From: Euglena gracilis
Lineage: Eukaryota; Euglenida; Euglenophyceae; Euglenales
Direction of reading: 5' to 3'
Assembly (NCBI GenBank): GCA_039621445.1
Contig: CP154955.1
Span: forward strand, 58,739,110 to 58,803,109
Length of the DNA: 64,000 nt
In this document: positions 21,411 through 32,254 of the stretch, piece after piece
Position numbering within the stretch: the first letter of the stretch is position 1
Layout of the letters: every line of letters begins with the position of its first letter
Position numbers and translations under genes: made by a program
The notes under the pieces: generated by a model
What the model was told of the DNA's origin: nothing
What the model saw: only the letters and a program-made list of their open reading frames with translations
Database searches by the model: none

Positions 21411-21801
21411 TACATCCATTTGATGTGCCATGGATGGGTTTGGAATGTTTCACAAATCGAACATGGTTTCCACCTGGGGGGCATGAATATTTATGGACGG
21501 GGGGCGTGAACATTTATGGACACCACTGTAGTTCTGCGCAACAACTGCCATTTGATATCCTAGGTAGACGTATCATGAGCTGTCAAATACTGCATGTGGA
21601 TTTATTTCATGAGCTTTAAGCTTAAAAAACCGCGGTGAGGTGAGGGCTTTTTTTATGCAGCTAATGGATGAAATTTTTTGTTTTTTTGCAGACATCCATG
21701 TTGATTATTGTTGAGAAAGTTCAGGTTTTATGGGGCGGAGATGTTGTGGAGATGTAGGACACGCCAGTGGCTTATTTTTGCCTTGCATTAAGAATTGCAG
21801 A

Positions 21802-21948
21802 ATGAAAGCTTTCCCACTGGCTGCCAGGAAATGCACTGATGTGCATTTTCGACAGGTTGAGTGGTGGGCTTATGCTATATTGGCAGCCTTCAGCCTGGAG
21901 CGCCTTCTATACGTCTATGTCTGGCTGAATCCAGTTGTGTGGATGAAG
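21802..21948 (+). CDS. PLMT/PEMT-family exon, first membrane region
   Basis: The certain part is 21856-21948, between acceptor TTTTCGACAG and donor ATGAAG|GTTGAA, 31 codons in phase 0 at both ends. It reads VEWWAYAILAAFSLERLLYV then YVWLNPVVWMK. The aromatic membrane segment followed by W-x-NP-x-x-W resembles the N-terminal region of plant phosphatidyl-N-methylethanolamine N-methyltransferases. The frame is open back to an ATG at 21802, and further to 21730. Either this is the first coding exon starting there, or it begins at the 21856 acceptor and joins 20349. It is the upstream part of a split ER-type membrane enzyme of phosphatidylcholine synthesis. Confidence 0.6.
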
Positions 21949-22590
21949 GTTGAACTCCCCTGTCTGTGCATGTGTTCCCATACAAGCGGAGGGGTGAATG
22001 CAAACACCTTCATTTTGTGTTTTTTTGTGTTTTCCAAATTTTAGCAAAATTTGAGGGGTTTTTTTTGCTTTTTTGTGTTTTCTCCTGGCTTTTTTTTTCT
22101 GGATTTTTTTTCAATTTGGAAAAATTCCACGTTTTGGCCCGATTTTTGCCTGAGAATTACATCAAAGTGTGGTTGTACAATAAAATATTTCCTTGAAGAA
22201 GGTGAGATTTTTCTCAATCAGTCCCCTCCAGCAGAAAAGTGCCAATCCTGGGCATTTTCCAGCAGGGATTCGCACAAATTTATGCAACGAATAACCACGA
22301 ATAATCACGAACCAGCGCAGATTTGGGGATTTTCCAAAATACTGATCAAAAATACTGATCACAGATAATTACGAATGATCACGAACAACCAGAAATAATT
22401 GTGACTGATATTTTCTCTCATTTATGATTTTTTCCCTCTGAAAACATCCTTTCTATCAAGGACCAATTTCAATCAAATGGTAAAATTTATATGGACACGA
22501 GGTGATACCCTGCCCTTTGCTCTCTGCCACCTTCTCTCCCTCTCTCTTGTGCTCTTCTCTATTCCCTCCCCTCTGTCCATCATCATTCAG

Positions 22591-22701
22591 AGTGCCATCC
22601 CATCTTGTCACCGTTTTATTCCTGATGAAAAGTTTGTTGAAATGGAGAACAGGTGGCTGGTGTTGGGCAAGCTGGCACAATTCTGCATGTCCTGGAGGTC
22701 A
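22591..22701 (+). CDS. probable PLMT/PEMT-family exon (lysine-rich loop and helix)
   Basis: It opens in phase 0 after the acceptor CATCATTCAG and reads through FIPDEKFVEMENRW and LVLGKLAQFCMSW. In plant PLMT the corresponding place holds a loop and then a helix with a LKLLQF-type core; LGKLAQF is a fair match. To join the next exon in phase 0 the donor must be TCA|GCGGAG, a GC donor. The alternative AG|GTCAGC would leave phase 2 and break the join. It fills the gap expected between the NP-x-x-W region and the DAYAIFTALQ region. Similarity is weak, so confidence is moderate. Confidence 0.45.
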
Positions 22702-23343
22702 GCGGAGGATAACAAGTCCTGGCAAAAAGGTCAAGAACTTGGGGCGAACTGCGAGCTGGCCTCCTCCTGAACTGTCCATAACAAAGTGGGCCACAATGAC
22801 ATCAATGATTTTTTTGGCATTGTTGGCCATTTTGCCTTTTTTTTGACTTAATTGTCAGCAATTTTGGGCCATTTGCATTTATTTTTGTCTGTTAGGGAAT
22901 TTGTGAATCATTTTCTATTATTATTGGAGCCTTTATTGGGCATTTGGTCAATATTTTGGAGCACAGATTTCTTTTATCTTGTTTCCTGTGACTCAAAGGA
23001 GGTTGCAGCCCTCTTTGAGCTTGACCCAGGACCTTCACCGTTGCTTTAGAAATGATTTTTTTTGTGAAATTCTTCAAAATGATTTGCGATTTTCACAAAG
23101 TAATAACCAGGAATGATCATGAATAATAATCATGAACATTTACGAAACAGAATGAAGGGTTGTCAGCATGAATCTGTGGAATCCTTGCAACTAGTGTTTT
23201 GTTGCATTTTTTTGTGTTTTTGGGGGTTTTTTGCATTGTGTTTTTCGAGGGTCCATGTTGCATTTCCTCTCCCTGGCCAATGTTGTTCCACATTGTAACC
23301 CAAGGAATACTGGTATTGTTGCCTTGGGGGCATGGTTCCTCAC

Positions 23344-24114
23344 CAGTCTTGTGCTTAAGGGATTGCAGTACTGGGGGGGCTGGACTGCAGCTAGTCCAAA
23401 TTTGGCCTAGTCCAAATTCTAGCAGACCCCCCCCCCCCGGGGGGGCTGCTAGCAGGGCTAGCTGGTGGAAAAAAATTTTCCAGTGACCGGCGCGAAGCGC
23501 CGGAATTTTTTTTTGAGACCCCCAAGAATGGCCAAAAATGCCTGTTTTTGGCCATTTTTGGGAATTTTTTGGAACAAAATCAGCCAAAAACCTGTTACCA
23601 TCCCCCCCCCGAGCTATTCCCCCCCCCGAGCTATTCCCATTGGGGGTACGGGAATAGCTCACTGTCATAGCACTTTTTATAAAGAACTTCCTAAGAAAGT
23701 GGTCAAAAATCGACGTTTTTGGACCATTTTCAAAAATCACCTTTTGGCAAATGTGCTCAAAATTGACCATTTTTTGCGAACATCCAAAAAGTTGCCAAAA
23801 ATGACCCCTTTTGGGTTGCCCGAGGGTCGGGTATGGGAATAGCTCGGGGGGGGACCTAGGTCCCCCCCCCCCGAGCTGTTCCCCCCCCCGTACTGTTCCC
23901 ATTGGGCCGTAAAGGGTCCCGGGGACGGGAATAGCTCGGGGGGGGGGGCATGGTAAAAACCTCATTTCCACCTCGGCGCGCAGTGCCGGAGGAAAAAAAA
24001 ATTTCCAGTTGGGGGGACCCCCGGCCCCTGGGGGGTCTGGCTAGTCCATTTTTTCCAGCGTTTAGCCGATTGGCTAGCCAGTACCCCCCCCCGGGTCCTT
24101 AAGCACAAGCCTGT
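23344..24114. mobile_element. hAT-like MITE, family M6, copy 1 (exact 8-bp duplication, nested insert)
   Basis: It begins CAGTCTTGTGCTTAAGG and ends CCTTAAGCACAAGCCTG. TTCCTCAC lies on both sides (23336-23343 and 24115-24122), an exact 8-bp duplication. The interior has CTGCAGCTAGTCCAAATTTGG, the hairpin CCGGCGCGAAGCGCCGG (about 23488-23504) and TGGCCAAAAATG cores. A second element sits inside at 23595-23955. Other copies are at 39406-40251 and 53656-55701. Confidence 0.93.
23595..23955. mobile_element. nested word-array element, GAGCTATTCCC type
   Basis: It begins TTACCATCCCCC and ends GGGGGGCATGGTA. The word CCGAGCTATTCCC or its complement GGGAATAGCTCGG occurs about six times among G/C runs. 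The flanks AAAACCTG and AAAACCTC match at 7 of 8 bases. M6 copies elsewhere have no such block between GCCAAAAACCT and the following AACCTCA, which supports insertion into M6. Confidence 0.75.
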
Positions 24115-24122
24115 TCCTCACC

Positions 24123-25935
24123 TCCCGCGGGCCATTTTTTGTTAGTGCCCTGAAAACGTATGGGTGACGTACGGGTAATGTTTCTTTTCTCTGAATGGAG
24201 TCTTTTGTTGTGATGTTTGGCAACTAAGCAATCAGTATTTTTCACTATCATCATTATATAATCACTACAGTCACTATTTTTCAATCAGAATTTTTTTGAT
24301 TTTGGCTGATGTTGAACATTCTGGTTTCTTAATTCTTTTGGCCTTGTTGAAGGGCATTTATAATAATGGGGCTCAGATGCAATAAAAAGCAAACCATAAC
24401 CTTTAACCATCTTACCATAAACTGGTCGGAAGAGATCATTCATCTGGGAGTTTCCCCATGATTGAGTCCCACAAAAGGTGCTTTCGATATCTGGGGGTCC
24501 TCCAAGGGTCAAAAAAATGCCGCCCCCCCCCCTAAATCCATCAGATATAAAGTAAAAGTCAACTCCAAATTTGCCAGCACATCTCATCGCCAGTATTAAT
24601 TTTCCCCTCATTTACACCAATTGATGAGTTTGACTGGCAACCCACATTTCAAATTCCTCTTCAAGCGATTACTTCCAAAGACGATTCCTTCCGTCCTCCA
24701 TCCATTGTGCCACTGTGAATCTTTAATGCAAAGCATTCAACCAGTTGTGCCTTGGTGCATGCTTTAGGAATGGTGCGCTCTATGGCGTCTTTTTACGCAC
24801 TGGAGATTGGAAGCCATGCACTGCCCTGCACCTTCGCGTTTCCCATGTGCCTCTCATTCAGTTCTGCGAGCAGATGCCCAAGGAATGGGGCAACCCCTGG
24901 ACGATCTTGGGGAAGACGCTGCCCCTTAACAAATGCATCCAGGTCCGGACTGCCCCACATCCAGGATTTGAACCCGAGCTTTGCAATTGATTGTACATTT
25001 GCCTTTTTTTTTTACACCCAACGACCAATTTTTTTGCACTTCACCCCAGATGTGTTGCAAATTCCGTCAATTTGTTTGCACTTGACCACAAAAATGTTCG
25101 CACTTCACCCCAATTTGTTTGCATTTTCTCCCAAAAAATAGGTGCACGCTGTACCTAAAATATTTTCATTTCAGAAGCATTTTTTTTGCATTTGGATCTT
25201 GTGTTTTGCTCAGTTGCCCCTTGAAACTCCAACCGGAATGGATCTTTTCCATTGGTGCAGTGTGAGGCTTTTTCATCGAACAAGAATATAACGATGGAGT
25301 GCAAAGTTTTTCTCAACAGTTGCAATTATTTTTTGGGCACAGTGCAAAATTTTTTGCCAGCCATTGATTGACAAGTGCATTTGAAGGCTGCAGCCAATAA
25401 TTCTGGCACGTTGGGGCAAATATTTTTTTTCCAGGCGTGGGCAAAATTTTCGGGCGCTACGTGTAATTCAACAACCCATTTGCACTGATCATGGCATGAT
25501 GAGGATGTTTTTTTTATGGTTCCGTGCCGTTGACACAGCGTGTCGTTTGACACCCCCCCCCCCCTGTATCAACGGCAGGGGGACTCCACCAGGTGTCAGG
25601 GGGACTCCCCACTGGGTGGTCAGCTGGCCAGCTCAATGAATTGTCAAACTGGCCTTGGGGGCGTTTCTCCTCAAAATTTTGGCGGCAGCTGTGCAAGTAC
25701 ACCCAGAGCTGATTTGGCCAATTTCCCCATTGGATTCTTGAAGCAGCCTGATCCAACGCTGGCAGCAGGCTGGATCCTCTCACCCAGCTGTTGTTACCTT
25801 TTTCTCTGCGTCCCAAAAAAATCTCAGGACGAAACACTGCAGCAGTAAACCGTGTTTGGGCCGACTTGGAGACGTAAAAAGTGTTAAATCTTCGCCCAAA
25901 CACAGTTTCAGACCAAGAAAAGTGTTTTGGGCCAA
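24123..25935. other. intronic stretch, no supported exon
   Basis: This lies between PLMT exons. It contains A/T-rich unique sequence and G/C runs. On the minus strand around 24955-24990, CGGGTTCAAATCCTGG looks like a tRNA T arm, but no matching 5' half is present. The plus-strand frame at 24745-24990 (81 codons) has protein-like composition but no recognised motif and no clear splice sites. Confidence 0.5.
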
Positions 25936-25941
25936 GGTTTT

Positions 25942-25973
25942 AGGGGGCCCAGGGGTGACCCTGGGCTCCCCCT
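25942..25973. repeat. GC-rich hairpin
   Basis: AGGGGGCCCAGGG and CCCTGGGCTCCCCCT pair around a GTGA loop with one mismatch. It lies between repeated CCCAAACACAGTT / AACTGTGTTTGG-like words (25850-25995), suggesting a small foldback element. Confidence 0.7.
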
Positions 25974-26019
25974 AACTCTTGTCCAAACACAGTTCTTGAC
26001 ATATTGATTTGGCATCCTC

Positions 26020-26146
26020 CTTTTTATAGCAATATTCCTTTACGACGCTGAAAAAGGGCCGAAAATAACCTGGCAGGGGGAGGCAGGGCTAGAAGTTGGT
26101 TCCAATAACCTGGCAACCTGCCAGGTTATTTGGGGGGGGGTTTACC
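26020..26146. mobile_element. partial AATAACCTGGCA element
   Basis: CCTTTACGACGCTGAAAAAGGGCC, AATAACCTGGCA words and a GGTTATTTGGGGGGGGTT tip match the right part of the element at 45880-46114 and the complement of 26291-26514. The other end is absent. Confidence 0.7.
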
Positions 26147-26290
26147 CTTGCTTTTGAACGGAAAAAAATACGACATCAAAATGATTTTTATATATTATTT
26201 TTTTGTTGATTCCCCAACGAGCAAAACTGCTGATTTTAATTGCATGAAAAACGGGTGAAAATCCAAATCAAATAAACCAAAATCGAAGTA

Positions 26291-26514
26291 AACCCTCTCC
26301 CCAAATAACCTGGCAGGGTGCCAGGTTATTGGAACCAACTTTTGGCCCTGCCCCCCCCCCGCCAGGTTATTTGGTCCTTTTTTCAGCGTCGTAGGGAATT
26401 TTGCCTAAAAGGGGGGTGCCAAGTTGCTGGAACCATTTTTTTTTTGCCCCTCCCCCTGCCAGGTTATTCGGCCCCTGCCAGGAGCAAGGACCCCACCAGG
26501 TTATTGGGGTGGTT
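26291..26514. mobile_element. TA-flanked word-array element, AATAACCTGGCA type, copy 1
   Basis: TA lies at each side (26289-26290 and 26515-26516). It begins AACCCTCTCCCCAAATAACC and ends GGTTATTGGGGTGGTT. The word AATAACCTGGCA (or TGCCAGGTTATT) occurs about seven times in both orientations. A full-length copy in the opposite orientation lies at 45880-46114. It has no coding capacity. Confidence 0.85.
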
Positions 26515-27490
26515 TAAATTGAAATCCCACCCCCAAAAAACCTATCCTTGGGGAATTTACATAGTTTTGGAGTGGTCATTTTTGGAATTTTTTTTCGAAA
26601 TTGCCAGGGATGCTTGCTTTTGGGGGTCCACTTGTCAGATTTTTTCCTTTCGCTGCAAACCGGTGGGGAGGGGTCTTATTTTGGGGTGTGGTTATTTTTT
26701 TCATACCACTCATTTTTCTCTCGTATTCTGGATTGTTTTGTGTTCATTCTGCCATCGCTGTTTGGGCAGAAGTTTCCAAGCACTCCTCGGCCCACTGCCT
26801 CTGCAGACCCTTAGCCTCCTCCTCGTCCACTTTTGCATTCACGGGTTCCAGCTGCCACGCACTGCTCCCAGGCCCGTGTTGCCCCACAGCCACAGTTTTC
26901 GGTCACAGTGATGGCCGAAAATGGACAGAATTTTGTCTTCCAACACGGTGCCTGACTGCGACTGGCGTTCTTGACCAGGGGGTTGCACAGCCGGAGGTGC
27001 CGAACCCTTGGGTAGGTGCAGGTCCAAGCAGGTTATGAATTTGCCGTCCCTGCTGGGATTGATTGAATGAAGCTCGGCAGAGCTTGGTCCGGCCGACAAG
27101 ATCCAGAAAAGGCAGCCTGAATGGTAACTCTCTGGGGTGGGGTTGGCCAGAACTGGCTGAAAAGGCCAAAGACAACGGAACATGGAAGTGCGCCCCCCCC
27201 CCCAGGGGTGGGGCGGTGGGTGCTATGGGCAGGCAGGGGGCAGGGAATTTTCAACCCCCGGGGGGTCGAGTTTTGGGGTTGGTGGTGCTATAGCACCCCC
27301 CCCCCCAGGCGCCAAAGGTGTCAGGCTTGGTTGGCAGGCATTGGGGTCCAAAACCGACCCCCAGTGTGCCTGCTATGGGCAGGCATCCCATAGCAGAAAG
27401 ACCCCCCCTGGAGTTGGTCCAAAGAAGCCTGCCCGGAGGTTGGTTTGCATTGGTATGCGCTCGGTACACATCTTATTCATTAGACCCCAG

Positions 27491-27625
27491 GCAATCCCCT
27501 GCACCGACGCCTATGCCATCTTCACCGCCCTGCAGCTCCTTCTCATCGGGCAGGCCCTGAACTGGAGCGTCTACTTCACCATTGGCAAGGCTGGCGTCTA
27601 TTATGGCTGCCGCCTCGGCGCCAAG
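27491..27625 (+). CDS. PLMT/PEMT-family exon, central membrane and active region
   Basis: This 45-codon exon lies between acceptor ATTAGACCCCAG and donor GCCAAG|GTGTTC, phase 0 at both ends. It reads CTDAYAIFTALQLLLIGQAL, then NWSVYFTIGKAGVYYGCRLG and AK. The pattern GQ-x-LN-x-x-VY-x-x-x-G-x-x-G-x-YYG-x-R-x-G is a close match to plant phosphatidyl-N-methylethanolamine N-methyltransferase (PLMT), which uses S-adenosylmethionine to make phosphatidylcholine at the ER membrane. It joins in frame to the exon at 31283 to give the family's GK-x-VPW motif. This exon and the next are the firmest part of the gene. The intron after it is about 3.7 kb and full of mobile elements. Confidence 0.82.
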
Positions 27626-28200
27626 GTGTTCTAAACCCTTCTCACCTTGGAGATCGCTTGAGTTGAGGCTTGGCGGTGAAAGTTGTGGGAAGTTGTGGGA
27701 AGTCACAACTGTTTTCAAGGTTCTTGAGTAGTGTTTTTGGTTGTTTGCTCCCACTTCATGGCTTCCCTGGTGATGCGCACATTGTTTTTGGCCAGTGCCC
27801 TGAACCTGGCAATACCGGACAAATATCTCCGTGGTGCTGTGAATGCTGATTTGAAGGCATCAGCAGTGCAACTTCTTTCCCCTGCAAACCCAGTTAATTT
27901 CCTCCCCCCTCCTGGCTGGTTGGCCTCCTTGTGAAATGTGGAATGATCAAATCGAATCTTTCAAAGTTAACCTTTCCAGAAGTTTCCTCTGTGTCAAAGA
28001 GTCAAAGAGTCAAGCGCATGATTTGTCTTGCCAGAAAGCATTTCGGTGCAGGAAAAACCATGGTCAAAACCAATCGCACTACTGGCTGGCAAAACCGGAA
28101 AAAGTGCATGAGTTGTCCTGGTGGAAAACGGTGGAAAACATTTCAGTGCAGGAAAATCCATGGTCAAAGACAATTGGCTGGCGAACTGGCACTCAAACAT

Positions 28201-28410
28201 TTCAGTGGCCCCCCCCCCCCCCTACCACCCCCCCCCCCCCCCCCCCTGGAAGGCGCGAAGCGCCGAAAATTTTTGGAAATTGCCTTTAACGGGCCCGATT
28301 TTGGGGGGGTCCCCGCCCCCCCCCCCCCCGGGGGGGGGGGTCCCGGGCCCCCCTGGGTGGGGGGGGGGGGGATCCCCCGCCCCCCCCCCCGGGGGTCTTA
28401 AAAAGAAGCC
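28201..28410. mobile_element. G/C-run MITE relic with GC hairpin
   Basis: C runs, the hairpin GGCGCGAAGCGCCG (28252-28265) followed by AAAATTTTT, and a tip CTTAAAAAGAAGCCTGG form the right part of a MITE like those above. The left terminal repeat is not recognisable. Confidence 0.5.
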
Positions 28411-28487
28411 TGGTCCTGCCAGAAAACGTTTCAGCACAGGAAAAACCATGGTCAGTGACAGTTGGGCAATGGGACATGGACTGTTTA

Positions 28488-28875
28488 AACCCCCCACTAA
28501 TAAGTGCGCACTGCCCTAATTGTGCGCAGTGCCCTAATAAGTGCGCACCCCCTAAAAAGGCTACCTCCCTAAAAAGTGCGCACCCCGTCATATCTCAGGT
28601 CGGAAAGCAAAGCACACACAATTCTCAGCACTGTCCTTCTCAGACCAAATATTTCTATCGTCCAAGCCCAAATTTGACACATTTGACACATAATCACTTT
28701 AATCATAGCTTGAAATCGCAAAATTGGGGGGAAAATTGACAAAGAGTGGGGGTAATGTCAGTATTTTTGGCTTTGCCCTAAAAAGTGCGCACTACCCTAA
28801 TAAGTGCGCACCCCTTGGGGTCCGAAACTACGTCCTTAAAATGCGCGCACCCATGCACTTATTAGGGGGGGAGTT
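28488..28875. mobile_element. TA-flanked word-array element, AATAAGTGCGCAC type, copy 2
   Basis: It is homologous end to end with 19443-19807, including GGGGTCCGAAACTACGTCCTT and the right tip GCACTTATTAGGGGGG. TA flanks it at 28486-28487 and 28876-28877. It lies in the same PLMT intron region and has no coding capacity. Confidence 0.9.
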
Positions 28876-28879
28876 TACT

Positions 28880-30295
28880 AGGCAATGGAATTGGGGGCAC
28901 TGCCACCTTAAGGACTGGTGCCACCTTGATGACTGGCTGTGTGAACCGTACTGTACTTGCACCAAGCGTTTTAACAATCTCCCGGGGTCCAGCTCAGAGG
29001 CTGGAAAATTTGAGCTGGCTGGAAAAAGGCTGCTGGCTGGCCGGCCCTTCCCCACATCCCCGTTGTACAGAGGGGGGAGCACTGTGTGCCAATGCCTGGG
29101 GCCCAAGGCCCCCCAGGCTGCCATTGTCCTTGCCACTTTTTACCTCAACCTAACCTGACCCCCCCTTCAGACCGGGGGGTCCGGGACTCCCCCGGGAACA
29201 AAAAAATTTTCCCCAGCGCAAAACGCTGGGGAAGATGAAGATAAAAATTTGGTGGACGTTTTATCAAAAACAAAAAAAACAGTGGGTGAAAACATTATTT
29301 TGGGCCTTTTTTAAGTCCCCCATGATTTCCTCCGGCGCTTTGTGCCTTTTTTTTGCACAGGGGGAAGGGGATCCGACCCCCCCCCCCACCGCTCTCTTAA
29401 CACCAGGGGCCTTAAACGGGAAAAATTGTTGTGGGAAAAATTCTGGGCAAAATTTGTCTAGGATTTTTCTCGCCATTTTGAAGGATCCATCCAGTATTTT
29501 TCCCGGCAAGTTAAGAGAAATCCAATTTCCTCCAGTGAATGCCCAAATTTTTTCTTTGGAACAAAATGCATTCCAAACGTGAAGCAAAAATTGGTGAATT
29601 GCAAAAAAGTCGCCGATTATTGGTATTCATTTTTGTTCCAAAGGACTTGTTTGGAGTAGATTAATCCTCCAAAATGAAAGAACGTGTTTTGTTTATTTCT
29701 CAATTTGGAGTGTAGGATTTGGCCGATTTTTTGACATTAGCATTTGTGAAAACCTCAGATTTTGGTGGGAATCCTCTTGCGTTTCCCTGAAAAACGAGCT
29801 CACGAGATTTTTTGTCCAAAAATTTTCCGGCTGTTTTAAGCGAGCGTTCAGAATTTTCCCGGCATTCAAGGACTTGTGCAATATATTTTCCTCGACAGAA
29901 TTTTCCCCGTCAGGAACTGTTCTCGGTTAGATCCCCCCCCCCCCCGGTGCCCCGGGAGGGGTCGGTCTGCAGCCTTTTTCCAGCCAGCCCGAATTTTCTA
30001 GCCTTTGAGCTGGGCCACCTGAGGGGTTGTTAAGCGACGCCCTGGTTGGGACTGGGAGCCAGGATGGCAGTTTTGGGACATTTTCTCTTCATATTCCCCC
30101 GATTTGAAAATTGTGCCGCCACAGGTATACTTTCAAATCAGGCCTGGGGATTGAGGATTGCTGTGTTCTGTGAGGGTGGGAGGGTCGGTCGTGGGCTTCA
30201 CCAGGGACAGAGCCTTGTTCAGAGATTTTTAAAGTTTTGTGACCCGGGGGGGGTTAGCCCCGGCCGAGCCCCTCCTCTTGGGGGAGTCAGACCAA
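28880..30295. other. intronic stretch, no supported exon
   Basis: No exon is convincing. It contains pieces of a repeat with CCAGCTCAGAGGCTGGAAAA and GGCTGGAAAAAGGCTGCTGGCTGG (28988-29045), whose complement recurs at 29960-30020 and 38375-38425. A CCCAGCGCAAAACGCTGGG hairpin lies at 29213-29231. The rest is A/T-rich unique DNA. Confidence 0.5.
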
Positions 30296-30303
30296 GTGGG
30301 CAC

Positions 30304-30641
30304 CATACCATTGCTTAACACCTGTCCTACCCCCCCCCCCCGGAGGGGGGTGACTGACTGGTTTTTTTCGGAGTGACTGACTGGTTTTTCTGGCCAGGAG
30401 CCCCCCCCCTTGGGGTAGGCCCAAAAATGAAAAAGTGGCTGGCCCGGCGCCGAAGGCGCCGGAATTTTTTTTGGATTTTGACACTTTTTGGCAAATTTTC
30501 AATGCCTCCTGAAGAGTGGCCGATCCCCCCCCGGGGGGGGAGGAAGTGACTGACTGGCTTTTGGGAAAAAGTGTCTGACTGGTTTTTTCAGAGTGCAAAG
30601 TGACCCCCCCTCCCCCCCGGGGGTCGCTAAGCAATGGTATG
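30304..30641. mobile_element. hAT-like MITE, family M7 (exact 8-bp duplication)
   Basis: It begins CATACCATTGCTTAAC and ends GCTAAGCAATGGTATG. GTGGGCAC flanks both sides (30296-30303 and 30642-30649), an exact match. The interior carries GTGACTGACTGGTTTTT words in direct repeats near both ends, G/C runs, and the hairpin CCGGCGCCGAAGGCGCCGG followed by AATTTTTTTT. Related interiors are at 37.68-38.19 and 41.33-41.66 kb. Confidence 0.92.
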
Positions 30642-31282
30642 GTGGGCACCCTGCCGGTCTCTATTTTTGGTGCGAAGCACTGAAAAAATTTGGACCACAA
30701 AATGGGCCCCTTAAAAGTGGGCCCACCCGATCCCCCGGCCCCTGTGGGTGGGGGGAGTTGGGTCCAGACTCCCCTCCCCCGGGTCCTGAAAAAACCTCTG
30801 GCTTTGTTGCATTATCTCACCTTGTTGGGAGGCGGTGTGCGAGTCCTGGGCAATCCCCTCAATTGGGGAAAACAACACAACAGACCTTCTACAATTCGCA
30901 TTTTGGAGTGCCTCTGTGCACACATTGAAAAAAATTTTTGGCAGATTGAAGGCCAGGAGGAGTTACAGGTTGTTGTGGGGTGAAAACCCCTAATGGAAGC
31001 CTGGCGTGCTCTAATAGCGAACCACCACCTCTGGCGGCAAGGAGTCGCTTCCTTTTCTGATAAAAAACATAGTATATAAATATATTTGTTGATTTCTTTT
31101 AGAAATCCCATCTAACTGGGGGTGCGCTTGTAGTGCATCGCCACCTTTGGCGTCCGGGGGGAATTTGGACCCTGCGGTTGTAGCGGCCCTCGCCTCTGTT
31201 GGGGGAGGGGGTTAAAATCAATGGCGGGTCAACAGGCAACAGCCTGCCCCAGAACCCCCCGCAGCCCACTTCTCCGCCGCAG

Positions 31283-31456
31283 GTGCCATGGGTCAGCGGG
31301 CCGCCCTTCACGCTGTGCCGGCACCCCCAGTACATCGGCGCCATGCTGAGCCTCCTCGGGGTAGGCCTGCTGGGCATCACCGACTGGCACTCGCAGCATG
31401 GCATGTGGCTGGCGGTGTTCGGCTGCTTCGCCCTCTACGGGGTCACAGCCATGGCT
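31283..31456 (+). CDS. PLMT/PEMT-family exon with R-HPQY-G motif
   Basis: It opens after acceptor CTCCGCCGCAG in phase 0. It reads VPWVSGPPFTLCRHPQYIGA then MLSLLGVGLLGITDWHSQ and WLAVFGCFALYGVTAMA. VPWV-x-x-x-PF followed by HPQY-x-G is the signature region of the phospholipid methyltransferase family (PLMT/PEMT; isoprenylcysteine methyltransferases share the fold). Hydrophobic stretches supply the last membrane segments. The end at ATGGCT|GTGGGG is my choice: it leaves 58 codons in phase 0, and the frame beyond it reads low-complexity text to a stop at 31600. A short final exon carrying the family's terminal acidic tail should lie downstream, but I did not find it. Confidence 0.82.
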
Positions 31457-31748
31457 GTGGGGAAACGCACATCTCGACGGCCGCCAGCTCACTTCCGCTG
31501 TTTCTGGAATGCTGCAATGTGCCGAAATTCTGGGTTCCCAACAATCAAGCGTTGTGACCCAGGGCCGAATCCACACAATTGTTTTTCAAGTTTCGTTTGA
31601 GTGTGGTGTATTCCTGCTTTCCATCGTAATCCTGGCAAAGTGCATGGGGCGCACTGTTTAGAAACCACTTTTCGGCCCTTCGGCAGTGCGCATTTATTGG
31701 GTAACAGAAGTTGCAAAAAAAATGGACAAAACTGCCTAAAGTGGGCGA

Positions 31749-32254
31749 TAGGGGTTTTCTTAAGCCGGAGGATACCCTATCCCCCCCGGGGGGGGGTCCA
31801 GCCAGCCAGCAGCTCAAATCCAGCCAGCAGCCCAAATTCGGGCTGGGAGCCCCCCCCCCCCCAGGGGGAGTCGAGTGAAATAAAGTTGGGTCCAGCCCGG
31901 CCGGAGGCCGGGCCAGCCGGCCAAAGGCCGGGTCATCCGGCCGCAGGCTGGCCAGCCAACTGGGCTGCCGAGCTCACCTATCCCTGCATTTTTTCCCCTC
32001 ATCACAGCTTCCTAAATCACATCCCCCCAGCCTTGAGCTAGCTCCATCCATCAAAATGTCGAGAAGGCAAAAATGTTTTAGAAAATTTTGTTTTTCACCG
32101 ACCCAACCCAGCCCAGCCCCTCCAACCTCGGACCCCCCCTCCCCCCCCTACACCCCTGGGGGGGGTCCAGCCAGCAGCTCGTTTCCAGCCAGCAGCCTTT
32201 TTGCCAGCCGGAGGCTAGACCCCCCCCCCCGGGAGGTCCTCAAGAAAACCCCTG
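31749..32254. mobile_element. hAT-like MITE, M2-like (exact 8-bp duplication)
   Basis: It begins TAGGGGTTTTCTTAAG (first base mutated from C) and ends CTCAAGAAAACCCCTG. GTGGGCGA lies on both sides (31741-31748 and 32255-32262). Repeated CCAGCCAGCAGC words and G/C runs fill both ends. A less repetitive middle, about 31960-32110, is unique. The terminal sequence resembles the element at 6045-6344. Confidence 0.9.

Noticed and set aside
24955-24995. tRNA T-arm-like CGGGTTCAAATCCTGG on the minus strand
   Set aside because: No acceptor or anticodon partner lies at the right distance, and there is no terminator. Probably chance or a small tRNA scrap.
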